Assembly (NCBI GenBank): GCA_036898135.1
Contig: CM072527.1
Location: 33,206,060 to 33,270,059 of the forward strand
Length of the DNA stretch: 64,000 bases
Source of the DNA: Oncomelania hupensis
Lineage: Eukaryota; Mollusca; Gastropoda; Littorinimorpha; Pomatiopsidae
Direction: 5' to 3'
The notes under the pieces are model-generated. The model had not been told where the DNA came from. It worked only from the letters and a program-made list of their open reading frames with translations, and did not search any database. Shown piece after piece: positions 1 through 11,942 of the stretch (the first letter of the stretch is position 1; each line of letters starts with the position of its first letter). Position numbers and translations under genes: made by a program.

Positions 1-335
1 CTTGCAGTTTGTCCAGATTGAACTTCAGTCTAGTGCACTTTGCTGTGTTTACTCTCTTCAAGTGGAGCCGGAGAGACATCATCACGAGATCGTGGTCGCT
101 TCCGATGTCTGCAACTGGATAGGTTGCGTGTCCTGCCAATGTTGATGCTTGATCTGAAGCGTTTCTTGACCATAATGTAGTCGGTCTGGTTGTGATAATC
201 CCCGCCTTGACTGTGCCAGGTCCATTGTCTGGATTTTTTGTGGAGACCCTGCGTGTTTACCAGTATCAGATTGTACTTGTTGTATCTGGCAAACTCCAAG
301 AGTCTCAGACCCCTGTCATTTGTCTCGTTGTTCAT
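1..335 (-). mobile_element. LINE-R fragment, endonuclease region (truncated by window edge)
   Basis: The minus strand encodes part of the apurinic-type endonuclease of a non-LTR retrotransposon (called LINE-R here, RTE-like). It matches the part of the long element at 30972-33790 that contains the motifs RGLRLLEFARY and IDYIMVKKRFRSS. The frame is damaged after RTRNL, so it is dead. Its inner edge is abrupt: the LINE starts at CAACGAGAC and is preceded on this strand by the signal-exon repeat. The same junction occurs at position 20041. The element continues beyond the left end of the window. Confidence 0.85.
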
Positions 336-822
336 TTAAATTAAATAACTTTGTGGAATGGCCAGAACAAGTTCATCTGTGGCACACAGATTACTGTTCC
401 ATTCAATCCAAACTAAATATTGTAAACGCATAAACTGTATTACTTCTGTAGATAACATACAATTTGAGTTAGGCCTATGTGTGAGGCTGGCAAAGCGGTA
501 ATTGTATCTCATTTCTTTGACATTTTGTTTTCTCTAATACCTTTGGTGAAGAAGATCAAAACAAACCAACCTCGACATCTGCATCGATAAAACTGATACC
601 TACAAAGAATGTTTGGGCTAAAATGGCTCGAAGACCATCTTCAATATCGCCCCAGACATTGACAGCTAGCAGCATGGTCACCAACAGCAGCAAGAACAGC
701 TTCATCTTTCCATGCAGCGAACGCAGACCTTGGTACAGCGATAGCGAAGGACACAAAGCACACAGTAAGTAGCTCAAATTCAACTGTTGAAGTAGTCATA
801 TACAGGGAGGAGGGGGAAGAGC
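336..822 (-). repeat. Dispersed repeat carrying signal exon, copy A
   Basis: This block recurs at 2755-3232 (copy B) and, split by a hAT element, at 20042-20366 plus 28688-28900 (copy C). Shared landmarks on the plus strand are GGCCAGAACAAGTTCAT, GAGGCTGGCAAAGCAGTAAT and the inverse complement of a signal-peptide exon. Read on the minus strand, the order is a C-rich stretch, a short exon, then ~230 bp of noncoding DNA, then LINE-R. Copy A is cut near 822 by the 3' tail of an RNase H LINE. Confidence 0.75.
556..705 (-). CDS. Putative secreted-peptide first exon, copy A
   Basis: The frame is 49 codons from ATG at 705. It opens with a textbook signal peptide: MKLF, then a hydrophobic run (LLLLVTMLLAV), then NVWGD as a possible cleavage area. 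A splice-donor-like GTAGGTATCA follows TTCTTT at 603, so the coding exon may be only 604-705 (34 codons, phase 0). Copies B and C keep the same signal core and the same donor-like sequence, which argues for a once-functional exon. I do not recognise the mature peptide or its family. No acceptor or second exon was identified downstream. Confidence 0.4.
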   Translation of the reverse strand: MKLFLLLLVTMLLAVNVWGDIEDGLRAILAQTFFVGISFIDADVEVGLF

Positions 823-2026
823 ATACAATACAATACAAGATTATTGCTTTAGGTCCAGCGGACTCTTCCGAGCCAAATCAGGACCAGAGAGACGTTATCT
901 TAAAATATTATAAAATGTTTCAAATCTTAAAAAACAAGCCTGTTACACTTAAATACTCAAACAAACTTTCACATGACACCTCTTTAAAAGTCTTCTTTAA
1001 AACTGATGTATTAAAAATATGTTCTCTTTCTTCAATCAAATAACTAAATTCAGTCCAATCAATAAAATCCAAACTAAACAAAACATGTCGATATGATTTA
1101 TATGCGATAAAACAAACCAACATCATAGATGTTGACCATTACATACTTTTAAAAAATCTCTTTGAAAGGTATTGAACCAAAATATGTTTCTCTTTCTTCT
1201 ATCAGATCAGCACACTTAGACATGAAATGGCGAAGGAAAAGGATTGATCACATGCAAAGCACCATGGTGGTTCTTCTCCTTTTAAAAGGAAACTGTGGGT
1301 GACATAAGAATGCCCAATATGAAGGCGAGATGACACTGTTTCTTCTTTGCGAGTGGATGCAAAGTTAGGCAAAGAAGCGGACAAATCGGGAAGAATTTGA
1401 AATAATTTGTTGTTGATATGGTTAGACCAGTCAGTCTGCCACAGTCGTTCACAATAAGATCCGGTCATACAACGTAGGTCAGAATAGGGCACAAACTGGA
1501 AAATCTCTGGAGGGAAATCGAGATGCAGAGCATCTTTAGCCGCTTTGTCCATTGCAATGTTGCCGCGGATGCCCATGTGACCAGGGACCCACATAAAATC
1601 TATCTTTTTACTCTCAGAAACAAGTTGTGTATGGAGGTCATGGATCTCTGCCAGGAAAGGGTGTGATATCTTTCTCGTTGAAAGAGCCTGGAGTGCTGAC
1701 AGTGAATCGGACATGATTAAAAACGAGGTTCTTTTGGATTGATAAACTTGTTTCAGAGCTAGATGAATTGCCTTGAGCTCAGCTGTATAAACAGAACAAA
1801 AATCAGGTAAACGCTGTTGCAAAGGCTGGTCTAAGTGTCTCCCAGAGACCGACGCAGCAGCAACTGAATCTCATTTCTTTGACCCGTCTGTAAAAAGTTT
1901 TTCATATCCTGGGTATAAAGCACATTGTTCTAAATAAAGTTGGTTATATACGGTTTCAGATGTATTGTTTTTGAGGAAAGCGGACAACTGCCAATTAATG
2001 TTTGGGATGGGCAAACTTGTTGTGTA
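823..2026 (-). mobile_element. RNase H-bearing LINE (LINE-H), 3' part, degenerate
   Basis: Minus-strand remnant of a Jockey/I-type LINE. The C-terminal RNase H domain starts at LFTDGSKK (near 1875) and, after a frameshift, continues from 1822 to 1202 with AELKAIHLALKQ, MSDSLSALQAL, WVPGHMGIRGN and DKAAKDA. These correspond to the D, E, D and H/D motifs of RNase H. A zinc-finger-like PPWCFAC motif follows. The RT and endonuclease are absent (5' truncation near 2026). The 3' end carries GTCCGCTGGACC and a (TTGTA)n tail at 823-840. Frameshifts make it inactive. Confidence 0.8.
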
Positions 2027-2486
2027 TGAGGTCTGTTGGACCAGCTTGGGAATATTGGACGCTTTCTGCCATGTGGTCACTAGGGCTTCCTTTGATGTTA
2101 CTATTTAGCAATGTAGGCATTTTATATGTATGTGTTTTGTTGATAATTTATAATGATGTTTGTATTCTATTTTGTTTTTGTAAACGGGGGTTCAATAAGT
2201 TGGGGTGAAGCCTCAGCCGTCCCCTGCGTGGGGTGTCTGTATTGTAAAGTGACTGGCTGGTGGAGGGCGTTCAGTTTTCCCACTAGGGTTGTTTCAGCAG
2301 ATCTTTTATGCGGATTGGGAGTTGTCCGGTCCTGATTTGGCTCGGAAGAGTCCGCTGGACCTAAAGCAACAATTATGTAATGTACTCTTTTCAGCCAAGT
2401 TGTAGTCTTGATTTTGTGGTCCTGATTCGGCTCTTTGCATTCCGCTGTACCCTGTAAGCAATGAACAACTAACTAACTCTTTTTGA
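2021..2486 (+). repeat. S2 repeat, ~400-bp LINE-tailed retroelement
   Basis: Member of a dispersed family with one conserved end (GCAATGAATAACTAACTAAC-like, here at 2455-2486) and variable other ends, as expected for retroposition. Other copies are at 6518-8994 (split), 29370-29766, 35935-36275 and 43425-43725. It has no protein of its own. Its last ~45 bp resemble the 3' end of LINE-H (GTCCTGATTCGGCTC...GTCCGCTGGACC), which suggests a SINE or deletion derivative mobilised by that LINE. This copy carries an extra internal copy of the shared tail motif at 2327-2373, forming an inverted pair with 850-896. Confidence 0.65.
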
Positions 2487-2754
2487 TTTATAAAGCAAAA
2501 TGTATTTAAGCAAAGAATTGATCTCCGCGACCTTGACATTTGAGAAGGAGCCAATGCGATAAGCGCAGGAATCTGGACACTTTTCTGGTAATGTTGCTAT
2601 AAAGTGTGGTTCTTAAAACTAAGATGCAAAAGACCGACAAACGGACGTTTCCCGACTATTTCAAAAGATTTTCAGATAAGTCTAGAACTTTAAAATAATT
2701 ACTGTAAACGTTTGTGCTTGGGAATACTACTGAAATAGGATAATAATAACTCTT
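2487..2754. repeat. Noncoding block repeated inverted near 29.2 kb
   Basis: About 170 bp (roughly 2490-2660) reappears in inverse orientation at 29165-29365. Examples are AAAGACCGACAAACGGACGT here and its complement at 29188. With the adjoining S2 this forms an inverted paralogous block of ~600 bp. I see no gene. Confidence 0.6.
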
Positions 2755-3232
2755 GTGGAATGGCCAGAACAAGTTCATCTGTGGTATACGTAAACCGTAT
2801 TATTTTGTCATGTAGGCCTAACCACCATGTCTTTGGAACATACAAGTTCCGTTCGTTCATTTTTACCAGCTGTTTATGTTATAACTTTTGTAGATAGCAT
2901 ACAATTTGAGTTATGTGTGAGGCTGGCAAAGCAGTAATTGTAGCTCATTTCTTTCACATTTTGTTTTCTCTTATAATTTCGGCGAAGAAGATCTAAACAA
3001 ACCAACCTCGACATCTGCATCAATAAAACTGATACCTACAAAGAATTTTTTTGTTTGTTAAATGGCTCGAAGATCATCTTCAATATCGCCCCAGACATTG
3101 ACAGCTAACAGCATGGTCACCAACAGCAGCAAGAACAGCTTCATCTTTCCAGGCAGCGAACGCAGACCTTGGTACAGCGATAGCGAAGGACACCGGGAGG
3201 AGGGGGGAAGAGGAGGGGGGAAGAGGAGGGAG
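2755..3232 (-). repeat. Dispersed repeat carrying signal exon, copy B
   Basis: Second copy of the block described at 336-822, with the same landmarks. It is not joined to LINE-R at its left side, so its left flank marks the family's boundary near 2755. It is followed on the plus strand by a GGGAGGAGGGG tract and then a hairpin-forming element at 3234-3343, as copy C is. Confidence 0.7.
3058..3144 (-). pseudogene. Putative secreted-peptide first exon, copy B, broken
   Basis: Frame of 28 codons from ATG at 3144. Its first 23 residues are identical to copy A: hydrophobic signal core, then NVWGDIED. A stop arises at 3058, before the donor-like GTAGGTATCA at 3039, so this copy could not be spliced in frame. 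It is useful for defining what is conserved: the signal peptide is kept and the downstream codons are not. Confidence 0.35.
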
Positions 3233-3233
3233 G

Positions 3234-3343
3234 GGCACAGACCACAGGCGCTTGTATCTGGATGCCTTTGGTTATCTAAGAAGACGCGTCACAGGCATAG
3301 GCGCTCGCGTATCCAGATACAAGCGCCTGTGATATGTGCCTCC
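3234..3343. repeat. MITE-like inverted repeat
   Basis: Imperfect inverted repeat. The arm CACAGGCGCTTGTATCTGGAT is answered by ATCCAGATACAAGCGCCTGTG about 60 bp later, inside GGCACAGA...TGTGCC. A related copy lies at 28900-29035, at the same position relative to the signal-exon repeat. It has no coding capacity. It resembles a miniature inverted-repeat element or a conserved upstream hairpin of the repeat family. Confidence 0.6.
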
Positions 3344-3372
3344 CCCTCCTTATCCCCCTGCTCTTGTCTGTG

Positions 3373-3376
<4 letters not shown>

Positions 3377-3412
<36 letters not shown>
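3377..3412. repeat. (GT)n microsatellite
   Basis: About 17 GT dinucleotides, directly after the MITE-like hairpin. Confidence 0.9.
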
Positions 3413-4162
<750 letters not shown>

Positions 4163-4328
4163 CACACAGCAGTAAGAAGAGATCACTTCCAGTTTGCCTG
4201 AACCAGTCGGTCTCACTGGAGAGTCCTTTTGTCAAGTAAACAGGCTTGTTATATTAAGTACTAAAGTATGAGGCGCCATTTGTAAACTAAATGATTATTG
4301 TCATGATCTTTATATAACATAGATTTTA

Positions 4329-4539
<211 letters not shown>

Positions 4540-4718
4540 TTATATCAGGTTGTTTATGGGGACTGTGTCACCAACCAGCTTTTCGGGAACTTGTATTTCT
4601 ACTGCTTGTAGAAAGTTTATATTTGGAAATAAGATTAATTTGCCCACCTAGAAGCCAAATATGCTAAAACATTCTTGAAAAATTTATTAACTTCTGATTT
4701 GAAAAATATATATAAAAA

Positions 4719-4789
4719 CATGTTAAGGTCCCCATATCCACGTCCCCAAAAAGATTTTTGAGGACGTGGATACGGGGACCTTAATATGT
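4719..4789. repeat. Short palindromic element bounded by TTAA
   Basis: Near-perfect hairpin: TTAAGGTCCCC(A)TATCCACGTCC, a short AT-rich loop, then GGACGTGGATACGGGGACCTTAA. Both ends are TTAA, the target of piggyBac-type transposases, and the inverted ends start with GGTCCC. It could be a minimal foldback relic of such an element. Confidence 0.6.
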
Positions 4790-4883
4790 TTATATATATA
4801 ATATATATATATATTTTTATTTTACATTATTTTTTTTTTATTATTTTATTTCTTTTAAAATTATTTTTAACGTTTGTTTTATT

Positions 4884-5162
4884 CCTTCCTATCCTATCCT
4901 ATCCCGTAAATCGGAGGTCGTAGGGGCACCACAGATAATCGTTTAACCAGCATACTCCATCTGTCCTTTCCTCATCAACCCTGATTGTTTCACTCAATGT
5001 CAAACCAGTCCATTCTCGAATGTTGTCCTCCCACCTCTTTTTCGGTCTTCCTCTTCTTCTACCTCCTTGCACTGTGCCTGGCAGGATGGTCTCTGCAAGA
5101 CCTGATGATCTGTTGACGTGGCCATACCATCGGAGTTTCCGTTTCTTCACCACTGTGAGCAA
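4884..5162 (-). mobile_element. LINE-R 3' end, 5'-truncated copy
   Basis: Encodes the C-terminal tail of LINE-R (KKRKLRWYGHV, RGRPKKRWEDNIREWTGL) with a premature change near DEERTDGV. The (CCTAT)n run at 4884-4905 is the complement of the family's (GGATA)n 3' tail. The 5' truncation is near 5162. Confidence 0.85.
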
Positions 5163-5194
5163 ATTTTCAGCTCCAATGAAACATTATCAATACA

Positions 5195-5487
5195 ATACAA
5201 TCTATCTATCTAACCTATCCCGTAACTCGGAGGTCGTAGGAGCACCGCAGATGATCGTTTAACCAACGTACTCCATCTTTCTCTGTCCTCAGCAACCCTG
5301 ATGGTTTCGCTCAGAGTCAAACCAGTCCATTCTCGAATGTTGTCCTCCCACTTTTTTTTCGGTCTCCCTCTACTTCTACCTCCTTGCACTGTGCCTTGCA
5401 GGATGGTCTTTGCAAGAGCTGAGGATCTGGTGACGTGGCCATACCATCGGAGTTTCCGTTTCTTCACCACTGTGAGCATGTCATCGT
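5195..5487 (-). mobile_element. LINE-R 3' end, second 5'-truncated copy
   Basis: Same domain as the neighbour at 4884-5162 (KKRKLRWYGHVTRSS, RGRPKKKWEDNIREW) and the same orientation, ending in a TCTATCTAACCTATCC tail. It is a separate insertion, since the tails differ. It ends at a short (TA)n run near 5495. Confidence 0.85.
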
Positions 5488-5502
5488 GTTGTATATATAT
5501 AT

Positions 5503-6517
5503 GATGGATCGGTTTTAGAGACAGGGGAAGCTGGAGCAGCCTATGTAATTCCAGCTCTAAAATTGCAAAAATGTTTCTCTTTGAGTAAAAATACTTCTAT
5601 TTTTGCATGTGAACTTATCGCAATCCTTATAGCATTAACTAAAATTTCAGATCTTTGCTCAAACGCATTTCAATTTGTTGTATGTGTTGATTCGATGTCA
5701 GTTTTAGATGCTTTACAATCTTATGGCCATACTGAACGGCATGAAATTATTTTAGAAATTCAACATTTAGTCCACAATCTCATTATTAATGGTACAAAGG
5801 TAAGCTTCTGTTGGCTACCTTCACATTGTGGTTTTCTGTTTAATGATAGTGCGGACAAAGCAGCAAAGAATGGAGCTAAAATATCGATGCTCAGAGTATT
5901 CAACTCATAAAATCCCCTAAGGAAATTAAACGTATGATTGAAGAGAGGTCAACGAAATATGTTGTATTTGATACACATTTTGCTCTAGACTGTAGACTTT
6001 TGAGAACAGTTTTAACTATGGCTAACAGAATAATGTTGAATGCCAAAAAAAGTATTGTCCAGATGTCCATTGTGTATGCAATAAAACATTTTCATTATAT
6101 CATTTACTTTTTGGCTGCCGTCATTTTCTGCCTGTACTAACTGTGCATCTGCATGACATAAGAACATTAGATGAGAATAATATTCATCAAAGTGCATTGC
6201 TAGCAAAACTCTTGATGGATTCTCCTGTGGCTATCCCTATCCTATCCTGTCCCGTAACCCGGAGGTCGTAGGGGCACCACAGATGATCGTTTAACCAGCA
6301 TATTCCATCTTTCTCTGTCCTCAGCAGCCCTGATGGCTTCGCTCAGTGTCAAACCAGAACATTCTCGAATGTTGTCCTCCCACCTATTTTTCTTTTTGTG
6401 TAGACACACTACATGATGAAGCTCCTGTGGCTAGATTTGTGTAAATAATTTTTTTCCCCGTCTTATCATCTTTGGTGGAAAAGACGTAAATAAAACAACC
6501 AACTCCTCAACTAACTC
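5503..6517 (+). mobile_element. LINE-H type element, RNase H region, interrupted
   Basis: Plus-strand RNase H fragment of a second LINE lineage. ACELIAILIALTK, VVCVDSMSVLDAL and FCWLPSHCGFLFNDSADKAAK (5620-5870) give the E, D and H/D motifs. The frame ends at 5910 and drifts through shifts and stops. The sequence is interrupted by a LINE-R insertion (6234-6421) flanked by a 12-bp target duplication. The true 3' end is the AACTCCTCAACTAACTCCTCA stretch near 6515. RT and endonuclease are absent. Confidence 0.75.
6234..6421 (-). mobile_element. LINE-R short insertion with 12-bp target duplication
   Basis: A 188-bp, 5'-truncated LINE-R copy beginning with its (CCTAT)n tail. It is bounded by CTCCTGTGGCTA at 6222-6233 and again at 6422-6433, a clean target-site duplication. 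About 30 bp at its 5' side (after CACCTATTTTT) do not match LINE-R and look like filler added during insertion. Confidence 0.85.
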
Positions 6518-8994
6518 CTCATTTGTGTGTGAGGTCTGTTGGATCAGCTTAGGAATTTTGCACGCTTTCTGCCAATTGGTCACTGTCGCGTCACCCGGGC
6601 GGGTTCCGCGACGTTCAGCCCAAACAACGAGTGGAAAGGATAGAAACTCAAACAAAAGAAACTAACACAAAATGCCAGATGAAAATCACACTCTTTTATT
6701 CGACAACAAACACGCACTCACAGGAATATGGGATACTAAACCACCCTCAACCCCTATCAAGACCCCCAACCCAGTATCTACAAAAGAGTTACTGCCCTTG
6801 TCTAGCTGAAAACCCCGATCTATACACAACAAAATGCCCACAACAATATGTAATAATATTAACAATTCAATTCAGGTAAATACAATTCAAGCTGAATTCA
6901 CAATCAGGACATCTTAAAATTCAATCGTATAACTTAAACTAGCTTACAGTCCAGAATCACTGTATATAATATAACTGTCTGTTATTCTAAGCTCAGTAGG
7001 AGCTAAAGCAGTCGATCACATGAATAAAGGAATTGATTTACATTAAATAACGAGTTATGTTTTTAGGTGCGTAATGTGCAGATCTGTGTGTGTGTGGGCG
7101 TGGTGCGTGTAGGTTCCTGTAGTCGATGGCGAGCTTCGCCCGAAGCAACGGCAGGTCCCGTCGATGATGGAGGACCACACCCCCCAGCTGCAAAGGCAGA
7201 GGTCTCAGGACGGATGCACACACGGTACAGTCGTACAGCAGCGACACGTGGAAACGTAGAATTATCCGGTGGCAGTAGTGGTAACAGAAGCAGAAGTAAT
7301 GGCAATGGAGAACTACCAGAAAATGGGATAACAGTGATGATGGTAGTAATAATCCCACATAAATATGCACAGCCCAATCTGTAGACAAACACAGAGTCTC
7401 AACAGCTTGTCTACGAAACTTAAATACTACATAACAGAATACGCCTTCCGCCGTCCGCCATCTTGACCTGGTTATACATGCATCTCAATAATGCAATACA
7501 ACTCCTAATTCCATAATTTACATCTCTTCCATAAAACATAATTGTTTATATAAATATATATAGTTATTACAAGTGCACTTCCAGTCGCATCATCCCGATT
7601 CATCTCATCCTCATCACTATCTTCATCACCCCTCTCCACGTTATAATACATCATCTCCTTCCATTCACAATTATCTCTATCATACTATAATACAACACGC
7701 TTCCCTTATATTCATCACCTTCATCACGCCTCTCCAACATAGTACATTGCCTCCCTTCCTTCACATTCATCACCCCTCTCTCTCTCTTTAACATGCATAC
7801 TTCATTGTCACCCTTTGACCCCATTTTGGCAACATCAACATGTCCCATTTACACATAAAACAAGAAAATCATATGAAAATCATATAAAAAATAAATAAAT
7901 CACTATTTATCAAAATACACCCCTTTTCCCCTCATTCACCATTATTCAATCACGTACGCAGACTCGAAATGCATTAGCCACTAAGGAAATGAATTGTAGG
8001 GTTTTCACTCACCTTTTAAGTTCTCGGCTTGTGACACAGATACAACACAAATACAAAACGGTACACCACAACATAGCACCACACTTGTTAGTTGAGAGTA
8101 TCAAGTTCGTTACTAGGCTATTTCTGTGCAATTACTGGAGCATCTCAGTATCGACGAAATACTGAGCCTTGGACGGTGCCTAAGCATAGGCCACACGACC
8201 TTAGAAAGCAGCCCTACACTTATTCTCACTGAATATAATGGCAGCTAGAATTCTTCCATTAACAACTTTTGGTCATTCCTGTCCCTACGCGGGCACAGGA
8301 CCTTGGGTGGTTCGAAGCAACGTAACCCTACCCTTCCATAAGGACCTAATTCTAAGCTGACACACAGTCAAAAGTCACTTCTGCCCAAACGAATGACTGC
8401 TCGTAGAAGCAACCAAAATGACTCTGCCCACTAAAACACATACCAGCACACAGGACAGCTCAGTAACCCACTTTCCTTACCTAATGCACTACGCTCTATG
8501 CGTTAAACACGTGAAACCACGCATACTTTAATCTTTCATGCGCAATAACAGAAAACTGCCGATCTACTTATGTACACTGTATATTAGAGATGTGCAACTC
8601 TGCACGAAATGTAGCCATCTCTAGCACGTGTTGAAAACTCGTGTCGTCACAGTCATTGGGGTTTCCTATGATGTTATTATTTGGCAATGTAGACATTTTG
8701 TATGTATGTGTTTTGTTGATATTTTATAATGATTGTATTCTATTTTGTTTTTATAAACGGGGGTTCGATAAATTAGAGTAGAGCCTCAGTGTCCCCTGCG
8801 TGGGATTTCTTTATTGTAAAGTGACCGTCTGATGGAGTGCCTTCAGTGTTACCACTAGGGTTGTTTCGGCAGATCTTTTTTGCGGACCAAGGGTGATTCC
8901 TCTTTTGGCGAAGTTGAGGTCTTGATTTTGTGGTCCTGATTCTGCTCTTTACAGTCCGCTGGAACTTGTAAGCAATGAATAACTAACTAACAGC
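6518..8994 (+). repeat. S2 repeat, split by a 2-kb insertion
   Basis: The left part (6518-6583) ends in ...CCAATTGGTCAC and the right part (8652-8994) begins GTCATTGGGGTTTCC. Uninterrupted S2 copies at 2021 and 29766 read straight through this point. The 3' end is GCAATGAATAACTAACTAAC at 8975-8994. Confidence 0.8.
6584..8651. mobile_element. 2,068-bp insertion with TG...CA ends, probable solo LTR
   Basis: The boundaries come from comparison with uninterrupted S2 copies. The ends are TGTCGCGTCAC...GTGTCGTCACA, so an 11-bp imperfect terminal inverted repeat starts TGT and ends ACA. The flanks are GTCAC (6579-6583) and GTCAT (8652-8656), a 5-bp duplication with one mismatch. There is no credible protein. 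Open frames at 7038-7392 are unremarkable on both strands. TG/CA ends with 5 bp fit a solo LTR, though 2 kb is long. A non-autonomous DNA element is the alternative. A CCGCCATCTTG motif lies near 7453. Confidence 0.6.
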
Positions 8995-9732
8995 GGTGGG
9001 CAACCGACAGAGGCGTTTCTTCAATCGACGGCAAACCAGTAGCTCTGACCATCAAGTGTACGGCGGAAGCGTCATTCTTCCGAGTGAGACCGAGCGCGCA
9101 GCTACTCTTGCTGATGTGCAAGAGTGCATTACCGATGTAACAAGAGCCTAGATTTAAAACACCACACGATAACTTTTGCCTTGTTTAGTCAGGTTAACAC
9201 TAAGGTTGATGTTAACCTGTAGCAGACGATGGAGGTATTACTGATTACTGCTACACGTTTCTTATTCTGACGATAGCCCAGTAGGCAATGGCATCATCCA
9301 GCTTACGTTAGAGCTCCTCGATTTTACAGCCAATCAGAACACAGTGAGATTAGGTAGAACCAGTTCTGCCTGGTTAGGCAGAGGTCAGGTAGAGGGTCAT
9401 TCGTGTGGAAAACTGGGAGCAGTACACAGCTACACTCTAACAAAAATCTCTCCATAGACGGAAAGCAGGACTTGTTGAAAATTCGAATAAACTAAGTTAG
9501 CCATGGCCTGACATTGTCAAAAAGGTAAATGAACATACTTGTGTTTCATCGCGATGTCTTGATATTATTGTTGAATTATGTTTATGAAATTTGCTATGCT
9601 TAAAATTAAATTGTTAGTCCAACGTGCGTGACCATGGGGCGAACACGACCGGCCGACGCCATGTTGTATTCCGTACGAACCCACTGTTGTTTAACCTATA
9701 TGTATGCTTGCAGACCAGTGGCTGTACCAGAG

Positions 9733-10039
9733 TGTCACAGGGCAGTCTGTGATGGAAGCCGGGCGGTCTGTGTGTGAAGAGTATAGGGGCGGGGGTAGTA
9801 ACTGCGTGTTGCTTAGTGCGTGATTATTGTAGTTGAAGCGTGCAAATCGTGGCAAGCAGCACAGGCCGGTTAGCCAGTAAGGAAGTATACTCACGTTTTG
9901 GCAGAACAGGTTTGATAGAGCTATTGTGTAGACGTGGTGTCTGGTGCTCTGATTTTTGTGTGTTCTGGAATAGGGTAGGACGGTTAATGACGGATAATAT
10001 TAACTGGTCCAAAATAATACTAGTTGTGGAAATTGTTGC
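9733..10039 (+). repeat. 5' LTR of Gypsy A
   Basis: 307 bp, essentially identical to 14842-15148. No strong TATA box is visible. The base after the shared GTTGC differs between the two LTRs, so the 3' border is uncertain by one base. Confidence 0.9.
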
Positions 10040-11942
10040 TTTCTATAGTGTTATACTCAGTGCGGAGTAGAGTAAAGGATAGCAAAGTTTGGTGTTAGTG
10101 GTGGTAGGTAGTGTGAGGCATTGTCCACTACAGAAACTACGCACTACAGGATTACCCTATTGGAAGTATTCGTTGGGGGAGCATTGGAGTAAGGTCAACG
10201 AGTGTGATTACATTCGAACCGGGTGGGTGAGTGAAATGGTGTATTTTCCTTACTGTGCCTAGGAATCCGGTGCTGGCTGTTTGGGGTGTTGTGCGATAGC
10301 TGTGTGTAAGGCTAGGGAAGGATGAGGATGGTTGCACTGAGGAAAGGAAGTGTGCGACTGAAGGAGGGAGAATGAGGTAGGAGAATGAAGGGGAGGATGA
10401 AGGTAAGGTTGGAAGTGGTTGCTGTTGTTGTCATGGTTGCTTGAGATGAATAATGTGTTGATGTTTACATGTATTCATTTGCAGCATTGCTCATTTCATG
10501 CATTCATAATTTCATTGAGTTTCATGAATTATGTGTTTGTTTACAAGTGACAGTAACAGTAGCTAAAGAGGATAAGTGAGTGAATCAAGGAAGGGAATCG
10601 GACAGCAGTTGTGTCCCCTCAAGCATCTTAAGCTAGTTGAGTATAAGAGGGGGGAGGGTGTGATTGGAGGGGAGGGGGACAGAATCAGTGGACATGATAT
10701 TAACGATGCGACAAGCATGTTGCAGGTTCGACAATTCGTCAGTTTGTCAGTTCGTCAACTGGTTAACGTGGATCAACGTTGACCAATGTCATGCGACAAC
10801 GACGGCACTTGGTCGGGTGGACTGAACATCGTCATCACCATCCGCAACGTTTACGTCTGCATCATTGTCTACACGTCCTCACCATTGGCTTCATCATCAT
10901 CATTCCTCAACCCCACCATTCCTGTGGTGGGTGACGTGGGTGGACGGAACCTGGCCTCGACGTCGCGGTGTGGCTGACCGGAGGAGTCCAGCGGTGTGAC
11001 GTCGACGGTGGCAGGGCTGCCGCGACTACTGCGTCACCATCATCATTCATCACCATCGTCAGCGGCGAGTGGGGGTGGCGACGCCACCACGTATGGTCCG
11101 CAACAGCACCGGTCCGACAACAGCTACAAGAAGGGGAAGGATACCGTTACAGGGACTTCGCAAGCCGGCGACAGGGTCTTCATTCCTCCAGGTTGGCTCT
11201 TTCCTTGTTGTCCCTCTCCTAACACTTGAACCCCCCTCTTGTTTGTTTACGTGCAACGGACATTTGCTGTGCACAGTTCGATACATGGACGTGGTTGACT
11301 AGCAACCCTCGATCATCCTGACGTATCATTTCATCGTTTCATTGAACCGTTGATTGTCTCATCATCATCTTCTTCGTTTCATGTGTAAATGTTGTATGTG
11401 TATGAGTGTGTGGCTTGAATGAATAAATAGGTTGAAAGTTGTATATATATTTGTTGTGTTTTCATCCCTTCACGTCTGCGGGAAATCGCCATTCTGTCTG
11501 GGTTGCCTGCGTGCGTAAGTTGTTTGTTTGTGGCGTCTGCTCGGAGGGAGTCGTGGCGGTGACATATGGTGGAGATGCAGGGTAGTAGTATGAGTGTGCC
11601 CAGACGTGAAGTTGTCTCGTAATTGTCTTGTGGTGTCCGAGTGTGTGAGGCGTGACTCGGTGAGAGTGTGCACCCCAGCGGGTGGTTGGAGGGAGTCAGG
11701 TCGCTGTTTAGCGAAGGCTCACAGCCAGCCTGGGTTCGACCACACGTGGAGGGAAGGGGCCATTGTACTCTCCAACCGGTTCGCTACCTCGCGGGCCAGT
11801 TTCCACTGTTTGAGTGGGAGGAGGTGGGTGATAGGTTAGGGAGATAGCTTGGTTAGGAAGTTAGTATCTTAGGCTAGGCTAGGTTTAGGTAAGGTTACGT
11901 AGGGATTCTTGACTTGTTGTTGTTGCTTTCCTTGTAAGCAGG
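10040..11942 (+). other. Gypsy A untranslated leader
   Basis: 1.9 kb between the 5' LTR and gag. Only short open frames on both strands were seen, none with a recognisable domain. It is GC-richer than the surrounding DNA towards gag. AATAAATAGG occurs at 11421. Confidence 0.6.
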
